A stretch of 64,000 nt of DNA from Metellina segmentata (GCA_947359465.1 OX375880.1:10982120-11046119), one strand, 5' to 3'. Positions 32,501-41,864 are shown, counted from the stretch's first letter. Notes: generated by a model from the letters alone, not told the origin. Program-made: numbers and translations.

Positions 32501-35500
32501 AAAGATCTTCAGTCATCATTTTGAACCATTGTATGTTGATGAGGTCATTACTAGAGCCTGCACCCCTTTCTTAAAACATCCACACCACATCATGCCATTG
32601 AGATTGCTCCAGTGTGACGTAAAGTTAAGTTTCCACCCACCCACATTAAATCTGTCGTCTCGTCAAATGTCATCACTTTGGCGTGGTGTGGAATTTTGGA
32701 GTGTGGAGTTCAAGCTCAGGTGTCATCAGACAATGGTTCAAAATAACGCGGTGTTATCCTCGGTTCTTTCCCTTTGGGATTGGTCCCGGACGGTCTTCGA
32801 TAGACCGCTGTGTTTCTCTAATACAACGTTAGTTAAAAATACCAATAATGGTGGCGCCCTCGTCTTCTGACCATAGTTATGTACTCATGGTAAGAGGTCA
32901 ATAAAATCCTTAAATGATCGGCCATCTACAGCCCTGGATAGGTAAAAATCAGTGACTTTAAGAATCGAAAGTACTGTCTCATTCGAACATACTTTAAGAA
33001 TCGATATTTTTGCTTCAAGTTTTATCGATCCAGTCTGATAAATTTTATCAAGGTTTTCCTTAACGCTATTCGACGTTAAGACACTGTTTGATTTGGCTCT
33101 AATTCCTGGTCATATTAACTTCATCATTATCCTCATATAATATTACAACTCACAACCACCCAAAAATAGAAGTAGACCCAACCCGTTTATATGAGCCACA
33201 CATTCCTTCTAGAAGGATGAAAAACTACAAATTAACCCTGGATTCGAACCCCTATCGATCCAGAAACCAGCACCTTATCCGCTAGACCGATTTGTCGGCT
33301 CTACGCCACTCTAAAAAGTTTTATCTCGAGTTTTGTAAGTTACCTTCCATGTGGAGATCAGCCGCATGATGGGAACTACGTATAATCCCTCCAGAATGGC
33401 CTTTGTGCAGTGCAGGTTGTTGAGTTTGAAGAGACGCTTGGCGATGAGGATGAATTTGTTCACCACCGCGGCTCGCACATCCACAGTCGGCGTGCTCAGA
33501 ACAACGTCCTGTACCCACGTGCTTACCTGTTGAATAATAAAAGAGGTTATTTAATTTGAAGTCTGTAGGTACAAAGATTGAAAAGTTTGAAAAAGTCTCT
33601 TAAGGTAAGATCAACTCACATTCACGGATCTCGCCAGGAGTTCGCAGATGTTTAGGCATTGCTTCCAGTCTCTCCTAGCAGAATAGAATAACTCCTGAAA
33701 CATACGAATCGCATTTTGTAAACAACTGAATGTTAGATTAAAAGGAAAACTCTTCACAGCGAATAATAGTCAACAGTAAAAAAGGTTTCGAATAAGGTCT
33801 AGATGAAAAAAACCCCAACAAACTGGCACTTGACCAGGGCTTCTGTACCCAAAAGCCGTAGGATAACGTATCCATGATAATAAATTGAGTTAAAAAAGGG
33901 TTTGTGTTAACTCCGTTAATTTTGTTAAAAACGAAATGTTGGAGTAAATGAAAACTCCTTAGCCAGAATAATAGTCAACAGTAAAAAAAAAAAGTTCAGA
34001 ACAACGAATAGTGGAAATAGTAAAAACAACAAACTGGTCGATGACCACGAGATTCTGTCCAATCAGTCGTAGGATAACGAATCTATGATAATAAATGGAT
34101 TTGAAAAAGGCTTTGTTTACCCCGTTTTCCATCTAACCGTAATGAGGTTGAAAAATTAGTTTGAAAAATTTCTCCTGTGGGGAAATTGACACACCTCTGT
34201 ACTGTATCACAGTTACATCCTTACAGCATCATTGTATATAAGGACCACTGTCGACTACCTTAAAATGCTACATTGCTCATAAACGTCTGAAATGAATTTT
34301 TTTACCTCACGAGTGACACCTTTCAAGTTCCTCCAGTCTATCAAGGTTAGTTGATTCTGAAAAATTAAAATATAACACATTCAAAATATGACACTCAATG
34401 TGATCCAGCAGCTAATTTCAATAAAATGCCACTACACAATAGTATTATCCCATATGTGGTTTTTAATGTTAATGAATTCTCAAACATTCTTATGCACATA
34501 ATAACATTAATTCAAATTAATCAGTGCAAAAATTGAATTTACCGCGATGTCTTCCGGTTTGTATCTCAGGAAAGCTTTCACTACCTGTGGCATCGGATGA
34601 CACTTCTCCTGTGGAAAAACAAAAAGTACTTATTTCAACCTATTCTTGGTCCAAGGGCCAGAGCATTAACATCGGATAACACACAGGCTAACTTCAACAG
34701 ATGATACTTAATAAGATACAAGAGTTGCAGTGATGACAATTGTGAAATATTGCAAGAAAATAATTAAATTTATGATTAAAATAAATCCTCACAAAAATTC
34801 TTTTATACCCATCATTTCAATGTTGATCTCTCGCGACTGAAGTACCAAATTTTTTATAAAATGATGCATTTAGACTATTATACTTGTCTTATGTCTTGGA
34901 GTCTGGAAGATATTTGTTTTGAAAAAGATTAAAAGATCAAGCTTTATTTTCATTTAGTTAGGATAATTGACTGTATGTGGAGAGTAAGATATTAATAAAT
35001 AATCAATTAATTTTTGTAATTGCTAGAACGTTCAAGAATTTTTTTCTCTTCAAACTAAAACACGACTTCTTTCAATTTTATCCCCTCACAACTAACAGGC
35101 TCTCTACATGGAAATGTTTCGGACATTTTTATTTTAGGAACATTTCATTGAAATAAATAACATTTTCAGTTGTATAGTTAAATACTAATATAAGAATTGT
35201 CATTTAAGGTGAGATTACTTACCAAAACGGAGGCTGAGGCTTTTTCTCCCAGACGGTCGTCTTTGCCGTTGGTGAAACTGAAACAAGTAAAAATGTCTTA
35301 CACAACGACACTGACATGACAATGATCAGAAAGGGGTACAACTACACTCTACGTTTATGAGTGATGGCAACGGCTTTGCGATTTTTTTTGGCGCACTTCT
35401 AGTAGCGAGTTACGATAAATTAAGGCAACCCATCTTTCGTTGCTGTTGTTGTGGTTTTCACGGCAACCTCGGCAAACGGAAACTTTCAATTTTCATTTTG

Positions 35501-36813
35501 AATATTCTAGAAAGTTCTTCCAAAATCCGTTAAAATCGTTTGATTTCATTGATTCGTTTGAAATTTTTTCTTTCCCATTGGTTATTATGTTTTTAAAATA
35601 TCCTTTTATTGCATTGGTTCTTTTAAATCGTTTTCTGTGGTACCATTGGTCCATTTATTTGTATTTTGACAGGTGTGGAATCTTTATTTTGTTATAATAG
35701 TTTTCACGACAGGATTAAGAGTTTTGTTTTTTTGACCATTTTCGTTTTCATTATTTTTTAAGAGAGAATTCTGATGTTATCAGGTATTATTTCTTGCTTT
35801 TTTCTTTTGCAAATATTTTCTTTTTCAACATGCTCACTGTATTTAGTGTAGTTGATAAGTTTCAGGGTATTCTTACCATTCGTAGCTTAGTTTCTCTGCT
35901 GGTTCACAAATGTGTTTTGATATGTGATTAAGCTTACTACTTTTTGTGAATTATTTTTAAAATATACTTTTTAAAACGTTCTGAAATGTGCTTAAAAAGA
36001 GTGTTGTTAAAAGAAAAAAAATTGTGACAGGAAAAGAGTTAAGAAATAATTCTTTCCTTGGCGACTTTAGAAGTGCGCCAAAAAAAATCGACAAGCCGTT
36101 GCCATCAGTCATAAACGTAGAGTGTAGCTCTGTACCCAGAAAGGGAATACGTTTGAAACTTTTGAACAAGGAAAAACAGTAATAACCAGGTAACCACAAA
36201 AAGTGCCTCCGATTCTTTCTATTTGAGGGTATAATCAGGAATGGGCACTCCTTGGTACTTTATTAAACAGAAAAGTAACAAATAAATAATTCATAATAAA
36301 AAAATGAAATTTCGATGAGTGCAAGTGTGATATAGAAATCCCTTTCTCCGAGGGATTGTCCAATTAAACTAATTTTCTGTAATACAATTTTAAATAACTG
36401 ACCGAAAGATTGTTTAATTGCATAGTTTTTTAAACATCAAAATCGCCATAAATGATATCATTCTAGCTAACAAAAAGAAATCCAACCTTCTGAAAGTTTT
36501 AGGACGAGGCCGTCAATTAAAATGGCGTGATTATAATATTAAATGTCCAATTTAATTAAATGTAAAATTTTAAAATTTGTACTGTAATCAAATTGCAGAT
36601 TCTTTGTACATTTAGTAATGTCTCAATGCACCTTTTCACACGAATAAAGGGATGGGATACACGTTACTAAAAGATATTCAAAATACACAAAGCAATCTCA
36701 TCTCTGTAAAATAATTCAGACATCATAAACTACCAAACGCTCAAAGACAAAACATAAAGTAATTTGGTAAACACTTACAGATTTTTAAATCCCTTCCAGA
36801 ATCGTCGAGCCAT
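25395..36813 (-). CDS. Compact RasGEF (CDC25-homology) domain protein, 10 coding exons
   Basis: Coding exons, 5' to 3' on the minus strand: 36813-36779, 35277-35223, 34608-34543, 34356-34306, 33694-33620, 33526-33344, 31650-31524, 29710-29627, 28547-28454, 25425-25395. All nine introns are GT-AG and the phases agree, giving about 266 residues. The ATG has A at -3 and G at +4, and an in-frame TGA lies 21 nt upstream. RasGEF landmarks appear in family order: LTLIDW (residues 55-60), STWVQ (96-100), KFILIAKRLFKLNNLH (118-133), ILEGL (138-142), RLISTW (149-154), CIP (193-195), LPEIQDYL (231-238). Known family role: these domains open the nucleotide pocket of Ras-like GTPases so GTP can replace GDP. 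No REM, SH2, PH or cyclic-nucleotide domain is visible, so the protein is essentially a bare catalytic domain. The best recalled likeness is to RalGPS-type domains, but the subfamily is unresolved. The segment between CIP and LPEIQ is roughly 15 residues shorter than usual. Confidence 0.82.
25440..26735. other. RasGEF intron 9 (distal part), no clear feature
   Basis: AT-rich intron. TTTGGCGCAATGTCC...TTTGGCC near 25855 may be a last remnant of a LINE tail. Confidence 0.35.
26738..26990 (-). mobile_element. SINE, A-type head, diverged
   Basis: GGAAAGATCTGAGTACACC, TTTTGAATCACG, ACATTTGATGCCACGACAGG, a poly-C run at about 26886-26898, then TTCGAATTCGCAACCCTCCA (B-box complement). Lies in RasGEF intron 9. 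Confidence 0.72.
27352..27690 (-). mobile_element. Full-length SINE, B-type head, ATTACC-type tail
   Basis: Begins GGTAATGGTAATTTTAG (complement of the tail), body as in the family, GGATTCGAACCAGGAACC (B box) and TTAACCACTGTACCGGTTGG (A box side). Lies in RasGEF intron 9, in the same direction as the gene. Confidence 0.9.
28454..28547 (-). CDS. RasGEF gene exon 9
   Basis: The acceptor is TTTTTTCAG and the donor GTGAGT. It encodes GHIGELPEIQDYLSSIAY and a basic tail. LPEIQDYLSS matches the family's closing 'pdiqxyL' helix. If the donor is not used, reading continues two codons to a TGA at 28450-28452, so the protein would end here with nearly the same C-terminus. Confidence 0.8.
28757..28788. 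repeat. (AT)n microsatellite
   Basis: About 14 TA repeats in RasGEF intron 8, bordering the palindrome-rich element. Confidence 0.95.
28795..29525. mobile_element. Probable non-autonomous element with palindromes
   Basis: Perfect palindromes TAATGTGCACATTA (28813-28826) and TAATCTGCAGATTA (28833-28846), and an 11-bp hairpin CTAGGTAATGT/ACATTACCTAG (28896-28919). The far end has TAATCTGCAGAATAACACATT and GCGC near 29490, a loose inverted match to the left end. It fills most of intron 8. The class is unresolved. Confidence 0.4.
29526..29563. repeat. (AC)n(AT)n compound microsatellite
   Basis: About seven AC units followed by about eleven AT units, in RasGEF intron 8. Confidence 0.95.
29627..29710 (-). 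CDS. RasGEF gene exon 8
   Basis: The acceptor is TTCCTGCAG and the donor GTAAAT. It is phase 1 at both ends and encodes DILLSGMKDDIGVEFTGHH and onward to SRY. It occupies the place of the family's 'yLtDLtfieeg' strand, but the following helix is shortened. An extra phase 1-1 exon between this and exon 9 cannot be excluded. Confidence 0.72.
29754..30902. mobile_element. 1149-bp non-autonomous hAT element with perfect 8-bp TSD
   Basis: Starts CAGGGTGTCAAGATTTAAAT and ends AATCATGATTTTTTTACACC followed by CTG. GTTTCTAC flanks it at 29746-29753 and 30903-30910. Both ends are packed with GATTTAAATCA palindromic blocks. The interior is AT-rich with no open frame. Lies in RasGEF intron 7, 44 bp from exon 8. 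Confidence 0.93.
31055..31420. repeat. Degenerate GGACCAATTGAATC minisatellite
   Basis: Spaced copies of GGAAAGGACCAATTGAATC and variants at 31300-31410, with GATTCTATTG...AATAGAATCATTTGG near 31065. The complement, GATTCTATTGGTCC, recurs at 47610-47915. A SINE scrap separates the two parts. Confidence 0.55.
31165..31232 (-). mobile_element. SINE 3'-end scrap
   Basis: TCAATTAAAGTCGCATTGG, AACAACACGATGTGCC and TTCCGGGATCAATC match the complement of the SINE 3' end. Confidence 0.6.
31524..31650 (-). CDS. RasGEF gene exon 7
   Basis: 42 codons plus one base, acceptor TTATTCCAG, donor GTGCGT. It starts KVPVKNKRHFTKLHRIF, matching the family's 'w-x-k-v-p-x-k-x-x-x-x-F-x-x-l' helix, and ends VRCIPDV, matching 'pCIPflG'. 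The usual Gly after F/YL is absent. Confidence 0.87.
32235..32400. repeat. Dispersed repeat shared with 47125-47285
   Basis: Shared blocks in order: GGAATACGTACA, TCGCAGAAACACTTCC, CACCTGTACTTATTTAGC and TTGATGGAAAA. Present at both loci, unclassified. Confidence 0.5.
32415..32845. mobile_element. Cluster of rearranged SINE pieces, both orientations
   Basis: A minus-strand body part at 32476-32600 (GGGATCAATCCCAAAGG, ATTTTGAACCATTG) is followed by plus-strand parts: a 3' end at 32604-32632 (GCTCCAGTGTGACG) and a body at 32635-32845 (TCACTTTGGCGTGGTGTGG...AACGTTAGTTAAAAATACC). Opposed copies could form a hairpin in the RasGEF transcript (intron 6). Confidence 0.7.
33120..33300 (-). mobile_element. 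tRNA-derived SINE with a different body
   Basis: Complement gives GAGCCGACAAATCGG, TCTAGCGGATAAGGTG (A box), GGGTTCGAATCCAGGG (B box). The trailing body (GTGGCTCATATAAACGGG) is unlike the main SINE family. It ends 44 bp from exon 6 of the RasGEF gene. Confidence 0.65.
33344..33526 (-). CDS. RasGEF gene exon 6 (core)
   Basis: 61 codons with no internal stop, acceptor TTCAACAG, donor GTAACT. It carries the strongest family signature: STWVQ, then FILIAKRLFKLNNLH, then ILEGL and RLISTW. Known family members have a near-identical spacing of W-V, R-x-K-F-I-x-I-A, L-N-N, I-x-x-G-L and R-L-x-x-T-W. A second open frame on the same strand here is a frame shadow. Confidence 0.93.
33620..33694 (-). CDS. 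RasGEF gene exon 5
   Basis: 25 codons in phase 0, beginning ELFYSARRDW and ending LLARSVN, with donor GTGAGT. In the family this stretch leads to the fn-xx-s-x-W motif that opens the next exon. Confidence 0.8.
33746..34140. repeat. Two ~200-bp tandem copies inside RasGEF intron 4
   Basis: GAATAATAGTCAACAGTAAA, CAACAAACTGG, CCGTAGGATAACG and ATGATAATAAATTGAG of the first copy recur at 33946-34140 with many small changes. An old local duplication; its effect on splicing is unknown. Confidence 0.8.
34306..34356 (-). CDS. RasGEF gene exon 4
   Basis: 17 codons encoding the hallmark NQLTLIDWRNLKGVTRE. The acceptor is TTTTCAG and the donor GTAAAA. In RasGEF domains this 'QLTllD' segment is one of the most conserved blocks. 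Confidence 0.87.
34543..34608 (-). CDS. RasGEF gene exon 3
   Basis: 22 codons, phase 0 at both ends, acceptor TTCCACAG, donor GTAAAT. It encodes the start of the RasGEF fold, ending in RYKPEDIA, which matches the family's 'peelA' entry helix ahead of the QLTLID motif. Confidence 0.82.
35223..35277 (-). CDS. RasGEF gene exon 2
   Basis: The acceptor follows TTTCAG and the donor is GTAAGT. Two bases from exon 1 and one from this exon make Leu12. The exon then encodes 18 residues (FTNGKDDRLG...ASVL), a polar linker leading into the RasGEF domain. It ends in phase 0. Confidence 0.7.
35335..36136. mobile_element. 802-bp element with ~80-bp TIRs and perfect 8-bp TSD
   Basis: Arms pair over about 80 bp: GGTACAACTACACTCTACG, TTTATGAGTGATGGCAACGG and TTTTTTTTGGCGCACTTCTA on the left, with complements at 36055-36136. 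CAGAAAGG lies at 35327-35334 and 36137-36144. It fills the middle of RasGEF intron 1. There is no transposase. GG-initial ends with an 8-bp duplication fit hAT, P or Merlin; not resolved. Confidence 0.92.
36779..36813 (-). CDS. RasGEF gene exon 1 (start codon)
   Basis: Encodes MARRFWKGFKN plus two bases. The donor is GTAAGT. The in-frame TGA 21 nt upstream supports this as the true start unless an unseen upstream exon splices in between. The N-terminus is basic and has no signal peptide. Confidence 0.72.
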
Positions 36814-36849
36814 TTTCAATCTTAGAAGATATCAACAGCTTAAGTGTGG

Positions 36850-37790
36850 AATCAAGAAGTAATAAGTTGAGTTTCTCAACGAAGTTAATTCAAATCGCAA
36901 AAAAATCGATCCAAATTCAAAGTGAAATATCAGAAGTTCGATTTTTCAACGCTAATAGCACAAAAACTTTGCATGAAATGGGAAGAAACAGAGCATCGAA
37001 TTGTACTGTTTGGGGAAAGCATTGTTATGCAAAGCTACGTAACAATATTCAAAAGTTTACTGTTTGAAAATTGAATGAACTGTTGGAGGTTTCAGACATT
37101 ATTGCAGATCATTATTAGAGTTGTTACAGTGGGATTTGATTATTAACAATGAGTGAATGGCAATAGAGAGAAAACTATTGATATAGATGATATGCTCATA
37201 AACGCATAAATTTATTATTAATATAATTAAATATAAAATATAAAACAATTGTAAGATATTTTTGCATAAATAGAGTAACATTTTAAATGTAATTTTTTAC
37301 AGCACCTTTTTTCATTTAAAACAAAAGAATTACTTTTTGACTTGGTAGACTCACATAGAACAAAATATTACCGAAAAGAAAATTCTTTTAAAAGCAATGT
37401 AAGCATAAATAGTATTTTAACGAAAATAATTGAAATGAATACATATACTAAGTTTAAATTTCAATGTATGAAAACATAAACATACAATACAATAATGATC
37501 CAATATGTTACATACTTGTATAAGGTATGTAAAAGGGAATAACTAATTTCCTAGGAATCTTTTCTAGGATTTTATACGGATGTATATGTAAGTAAGAAGC
37601 AAAAGCCAAATCACAGTTACATTCACAATTGATAACTTATACCCAAAAACTTTCGTTACACAAAGAGTAGAAAAGGTCATAATTGTGTATTCGAAAAACA
37701 GTATCTAATGTAGGAGACCTACGGATTTTTCGCAAACCCACAACAATTTCTCTTTTTGTCATCAAAAATGTACACTTTTAGTACTACATA
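36850..37790. other. Region upstream of the RasGEF gene, no recognisable feature
   Basis: AT-rich. I could not identify a TATA box or initiator with confidence. A 73-codon frame at 36846-37067 has no motif. Confidence 0.4.
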
Positions 37791-37799
37791 TGTAAAAAT

Positions 37800-38150
37800 C
37801 GAGTTTTACACACAGCTCCGGTAAACTTAATATTTAATTAATGATTGAGGTGCAGCTGATGATATTTACAGGTGAGTGTTCCTATGGCAAGTACACAATA
37901 GCAATGCCCGTCTGGCATGTCTAAGCCACAAACAACGGTGAGCACGTATTGCTCATTCAAGTCCTTTCCGAACATCAGAGGAACAACGTCCTTCCTCTAA
38001 TATGTTTGACTTGCTTCTCCTCGTTCGCTGTTCGCGCAGGCCATGTGAGGTAGATGGCGCTGGTGGTGAGGAGTAGGGGAGGTTTGTAGTTTCACCCCTA
38101 CAGATTCGGCCGTCCTGTGTACAGACATTCTCGGCTGACAACTACACAAC
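37800..38150 (-). mobile_element. Possible LTR of the Ty3/gypsy element
   Basis: Lies directly 3' of the degraded pol end on the minus strand. It begins TGTTGTGTAGTTGTCAGCCG, contains a GC-richer promoter-like stretch with CGCCATCTACC, and may end near TTTTACACACA. No second LTR was found, so the boundaries are inferred from position only. Confidence 0.35.
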
Positions 38151-38249
38151 ACATCAAATGAAAGGTATACAGAAAGATGAATCTGAAAAATACAAAAGGG
38201 AAAGAAGTTATCTTGTTCTATGTACATTCACTAATGCAGGTTATTCGAC

Positions 38250-39535
38250 CATAGTTTCATATGGTCGGCAGCGGTAGATGTCTGGTTAGGTCCGTCATGG
38301 CATCCGACCTTTTCTACATCATACCGGTCGTTCAGTTTGACAGATGTGACTTTGTAAGGGCCGTAAAACTAGGCTTTCAGTTTTAAGCCGGTCCCATACT
38401 GAATCCTTTGAATGGCAACTAAGTCATTCAGCTTGTAGAGGTAGGGTTTCTTTCTCTTCTTGTTGAACTTTCTTCTTGTAGCTGTAAGATGTTTCTTTTA
38501 GCGTCGTTCCTCATCTCATCACGTTCATGCATTATATTTAAATATTCTTCATTCAGCGCAAGCTCTTTCTTTGATAGTGTTTTCTGAAAAGCAGCGCAGT
38601 CAGTTACAATTCTGATTTTTGAACCTAACAAATAGTTCCTAAATTTTTTTAGAGACTCAATTACTGCCAACGCTTTGAGCTAGTAACTGCAATATTTTTC
38701 CTGTTGCGGTGTTTTTTTTTTTTTTTTTTTTTGCTCATGTATTGTATCGGGTGTAAATTTCCATCATCGGTTTTCATTAACAATACAGATCCAAATCCGA
38801 GACTACTTGCATCAGTATACAATTCCAGAGGTACTCCCTGTTTAAAAATATGTAAAACAGGTTTATGAGACAAAATGTTCTTCAGTTTTTTAAATGATTC
38901 TAATTGTTCTGTTCCAATCGTGAATACTTTTTCTTTTCGTAACAAGTCGCTTATTGGCTTAGCGATTAATGAGTATTGTGGAATAAATTTACGGAAGTTT
39001 CCCGTCAGTCCTAGAAATGATTGCACTTGTTTTACCGATCTAGGGATAGGACAATTTTTTACAGCCAAAGTTTTACTAGGTGATGGTGGAATTGTACCAT
39101 TTTCAATTACATATCCGAGAAATTCTATTTTTCTTTTTAAGAATTGGCACTTTTTGAAATTAAGTTCTAGACCATTGTCCGTGGCGACTTTTAAAACGCG
39201 TTTCAGTTTCTCTAAGCCTTCTGCTTCGTCCTGTGAAGGAATAATAATAACGTCTAAGTAAACTACGACCGTGTTGTCATGAATTAGTTCTCTGAAGACA
39301 TTATTAACGAATCGCATAAATACATTTGGAGATGTACACAGACCAAATGGAGCTTTTACAAATTCATACTGCCCGTTATGAGTAAGAAATGCGGTATATT
39401 TTCTGCTAGCCTTTTCGATTTCCACATAGAAGAATCCATTTTATTAGATCAAGTGAAGCATAAACATTCGATGTTCCCATAGAAATGTTTTTAATTCTGT
39501 CTAAAATGACAATTTTCCCTTTTTTGCAACTAAAT
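38250..39535 (-). pseudogene. Ty3/gypsy pol remnant (RT, RNase H, end of integrase)
   Basis: From 39535 downward: RIKNISMGTSNVYASLDL, a frameshift, then VEIEKASRKYTAFLTHNGQY, FVKAPFGLCTSPNVFMRF, VVVYLDVIIIPSQDEAEGL, NFKKCQFLKRKIEFLGYVI, VQSFLGLTGNFRKFIPQYS and LELYTDASSLGFGSVL (RNase H). The active-site YLDD reads YLDV near 39255, so the second catalytic Asp is lost. A poly-T tract (38712-38731) then disrupts the frame, AVIESLKKFRNYLLG and RIVTDCAAFQKTL follow, and the sequence jumps to the integrase C-terminal tail (NEEYLNIMHERDEMRND, then GTGLKLKA-stop, YGPYKVTSV, DRYDVEKV). The integrase core is deleted. An inactive relic. Confidence 0.9.
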
Positions 39536-39539
39536 TTTA

Positions 39540-39860
39540 GATTAAATATGTTTAAAATTGTTGTTGCCCAAATTAAAAAAAGAAAATTTTGTTCAGATTG
39601 TAAAAATGTAAAACATGTTTGTCTACGTTAAGTAGTTTTTGAGAAACAGAACCTAAAACATGCCACTTTAAGCGATCTCACAATTGCTCTTCAAAGTTAC
39701 AAGTCCTTAAAATGCCTCAAACTACGAAAATATTTAATTTTGAACAGAAATATTTTGGATATCGCTATTTATGCATGATCTAAACCCCTGTACCAAATTT
39801 TATAAAAATCCATTACCATACGGTCGCAGGCTTTTCATGATTTTTACTCATTTGACGTGG
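39540..39860. repeat. Unclassified repeat-like end, TTTGACGTGGAATGACCCTC
   Basis: ACCAAATTTTATAAAAATCC and then CATTTGACGTGGAATGACCC resemble the tail and terminal motif of a DNA transposon known from other invertebrates by memory only. No partner terminus was found here. Confidence 0.3.
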
Positions 39861-40430
39861 AATGACCCTCTTGTGAGGTATGTGTCCGTTGCCAAGGTGA
39901 CTGAGCTTTCGCTTCGTTCCTCCTCAAGCGCTTAAACTTTCGACCAATCGCGTCATTCGTGCTCTACTCTCGTTCCAGGGAAGTTTTAGTTAGTCATTTG
40001 TCCAGTTCTTTGTGCGGAGTCCTTACGCGGCAGCAAAATTCTAATTGTTCAAATAAATTATTTAAAACTCGGATGCGCTGGGAGGGCCAGAAGGAGGCAA
40101 CGCCACATGTGTGTCTGAAGCCATCACATCCTGAAACAAAAAGGCTTTTTTGAGGGTGAGTACCGAAATCTTTTTGTCAAGCACCATGATATGACGACGC
40201 AGTGTTGTGTATCTTAAAGATTTTCTTTCAGGGGTCAAAATTTAAAAATGTAATTTTAAGCCCATTCGTGGTGAAGCATATATTAATCTGTGTGGATCAC
40301 CACAGTGATCTCCCAGCTAACGTTTGAAGTGAACAATGTTTAAAAACGGAACATTTTTAACAACCTTGGGTCAACGATCTAGTAAATGACCAGTTAGTGC
40401 TCATTTCTCATGAAACAATTTTCCCTGGAG
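39860..40430. other. No clear feature; GC-richer stretch 39880-40130
   Basis: A GC-richer segment with ACCAATCGCGTCATTCGTGC and a downstream AAATAAATTATTT. It could be a promoter or an LTR remnant. No second copy in the window supports the LTR idea. Confidence 0.2.
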
Positions 40431-40431
40431 C

Positions 40432-40735
40432 TAGTGGCCATGGCTGCCCCGTTGAGAAACGGATTGGCAACCGGAGGATTTCGAGTTCGAATCGAACCAA
40501 AGACCGTCGTATACGAAGGGGAAAAGTGCACGTTCAATGTGTCGTGACCTCATGTCCTCACGTTGGCGTGTGGTGTGGAAGTTTGGAGAGGGGGGTGCCA
40601 GATCAGGTGTGACCATCTGATCGTGGTTCAAAATTACGTGAAGTTATCCTTCGATCTTTCCCTTCAGGGTTAATCCCAGTCCGTCGCTTATAGCCCGTTG
40701 TGTTGCTCCAATGTGCCGTTAATTGAAATTTCTAC
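40432..40735 (+). mobile_element. Full-length SINE, A-type head, ACCT tail
   Basis: GGATTGGCAACCGGAGG, then GAGTTCGAATCGAACC (B box), CAAAGACCGTCGTATAC, CCTCACGTTGGCGTGTGG, GGTTCAAAATTACGTG, GATCTTTCCCTTCAGGG, and the tail TTTCTACCTACC. Confidence 0.88.
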
Positions 40736-40987
40736 CTACCCTAGAGTTAATTTTCAACTGTACTTTTAAGATTTTTCATGCTTAGTATCTTGTAAAAACG
40801 GTGATTACAATGAGTTATGATAAAAAATTTTAATATTTCACCCGCTTCTGGGAAACTCATTAACTTACTAAAAACCGTTTTAAAGTACAACCATATGAAG
40901 ACATTTTCAATTGACAAATAAAATTTCTAAGCAATTTGATAGCGTGTTATTTATGTCCAAAGAGATTACATATGCATTTCTGATCAT

Positions 40988-41174
40988 GGTAATGGTAATT
41001 TTAGTTAACGTCGTACTAGAGCAACACAACGGGCTATTGACGACGGTCCGGAATCAGTCCCTTAAGGGAAAGATTCGAGGTCAACACCTCGTAATTTTGA
41101 ACCACGGTCAGATGACGAAGCAACACCTGAGGAGCTGGCACCCCACTCTCCAAACTTCCACGCCAACCCAACGT
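40988..41174 (-). mobile_element. SINE, head-truncated (unit 1 of triplet)
   Basis: Body and ATTACC-type tail are present. It stops at CCAACCCAACGTG, before the tRNA head. Confidence 0.88.
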
Positions 41175-41189
41175 GCATTTCTGATCATG

Positions 41190-41517
41190 GTAATTGGTAA
41201 TTTTTTGTTAACGTCGTACTAGAGCAACACAACGGGCTATTGACGACGGTCCGGGATTAGTCCCTTAAGGGAAAGATCCGAGGACAACACTTCGTAATTT
41301 TGAACCACGGTCAGATGACGAATCAACATCTGAGCTGGCACCCCACTCTCCAAACTTCCACGCCAACCCAACGTGAGGACTTTCGGCCACGACAGATTTA
41401 AGGTGCACCAGCCGCCTCTACACCATACGCTTACAAACATCCATGCCCGAACCCGGATTCGAACCAGGAACCTTCCGATCTAGAGGCTCACACCTTAACC
41501 ACTATACCGGTTGGTCG
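41190..41517 (-). mobile_element. Full-length B-type SINE (unit 2 of triplet)
   Basis: Complete, from the GGTAATTGGTAA tail to the CCGGTTGGTCGG head, with the intact B box complement GGATTCGAACC. Confidence 0.92.
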
Positions 41518-41531
41518 GCATTTCTGATCAT

Positions 41532-41864
41532 GGTAATGGTAATGGTAATTTTAGTTAACGTCGTACTAGAGCAACACAACGGGCTATTGACGACGGTCCG
41601 GGATTAGTCCCTTAAGGGAAAGATCCGAGGACAACACTTCGTAATTTTGAACCACGGTCAGATGACGAATCAACATCTGAGCTGGCACCCCACTCTCCAA
41701 ACTTCCACGCCAACCCAACGTGAGGACTTTCGGCCACGACAGATTTAAGGTGCACCAGCCGCCTCTACACCATACGCTTACAAACATCCATGCCCGAACC
41801 CGGATTCGAACCAGGAACCTTCCGATCTAGAGGCTCACACCTTAACCACTATACCGGTTGGTCG
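41532..41864 (-). mobile_element. Full-length B-type SINE (unit 3 of triplet)
   Basis: Same as unit 2 except for three GGTAAT tail repeats instead of two and TTTTAG at the tail junction. This is the best-preserved copy in the window. Confidence 0.92.

Noticed and set aside
33185..33300. Functional tRNA genes at the A/B-box matches (also 5148, 9371, 27352, 40432, 41190)
   Set aside because: The heads do not close into a full acceptor stem with the usual 70-75-nt length, and each continues into a SINE body.
33321..33518. 65-codon minus-strand frame starting MGTGRCSEHADCG
   Set aside because: Wrong frame of RasGEF exon 6.
41237..41787. Two identical 67-codon minus-strand frames
   Set aside because: Both lie within tandem SINE copies.
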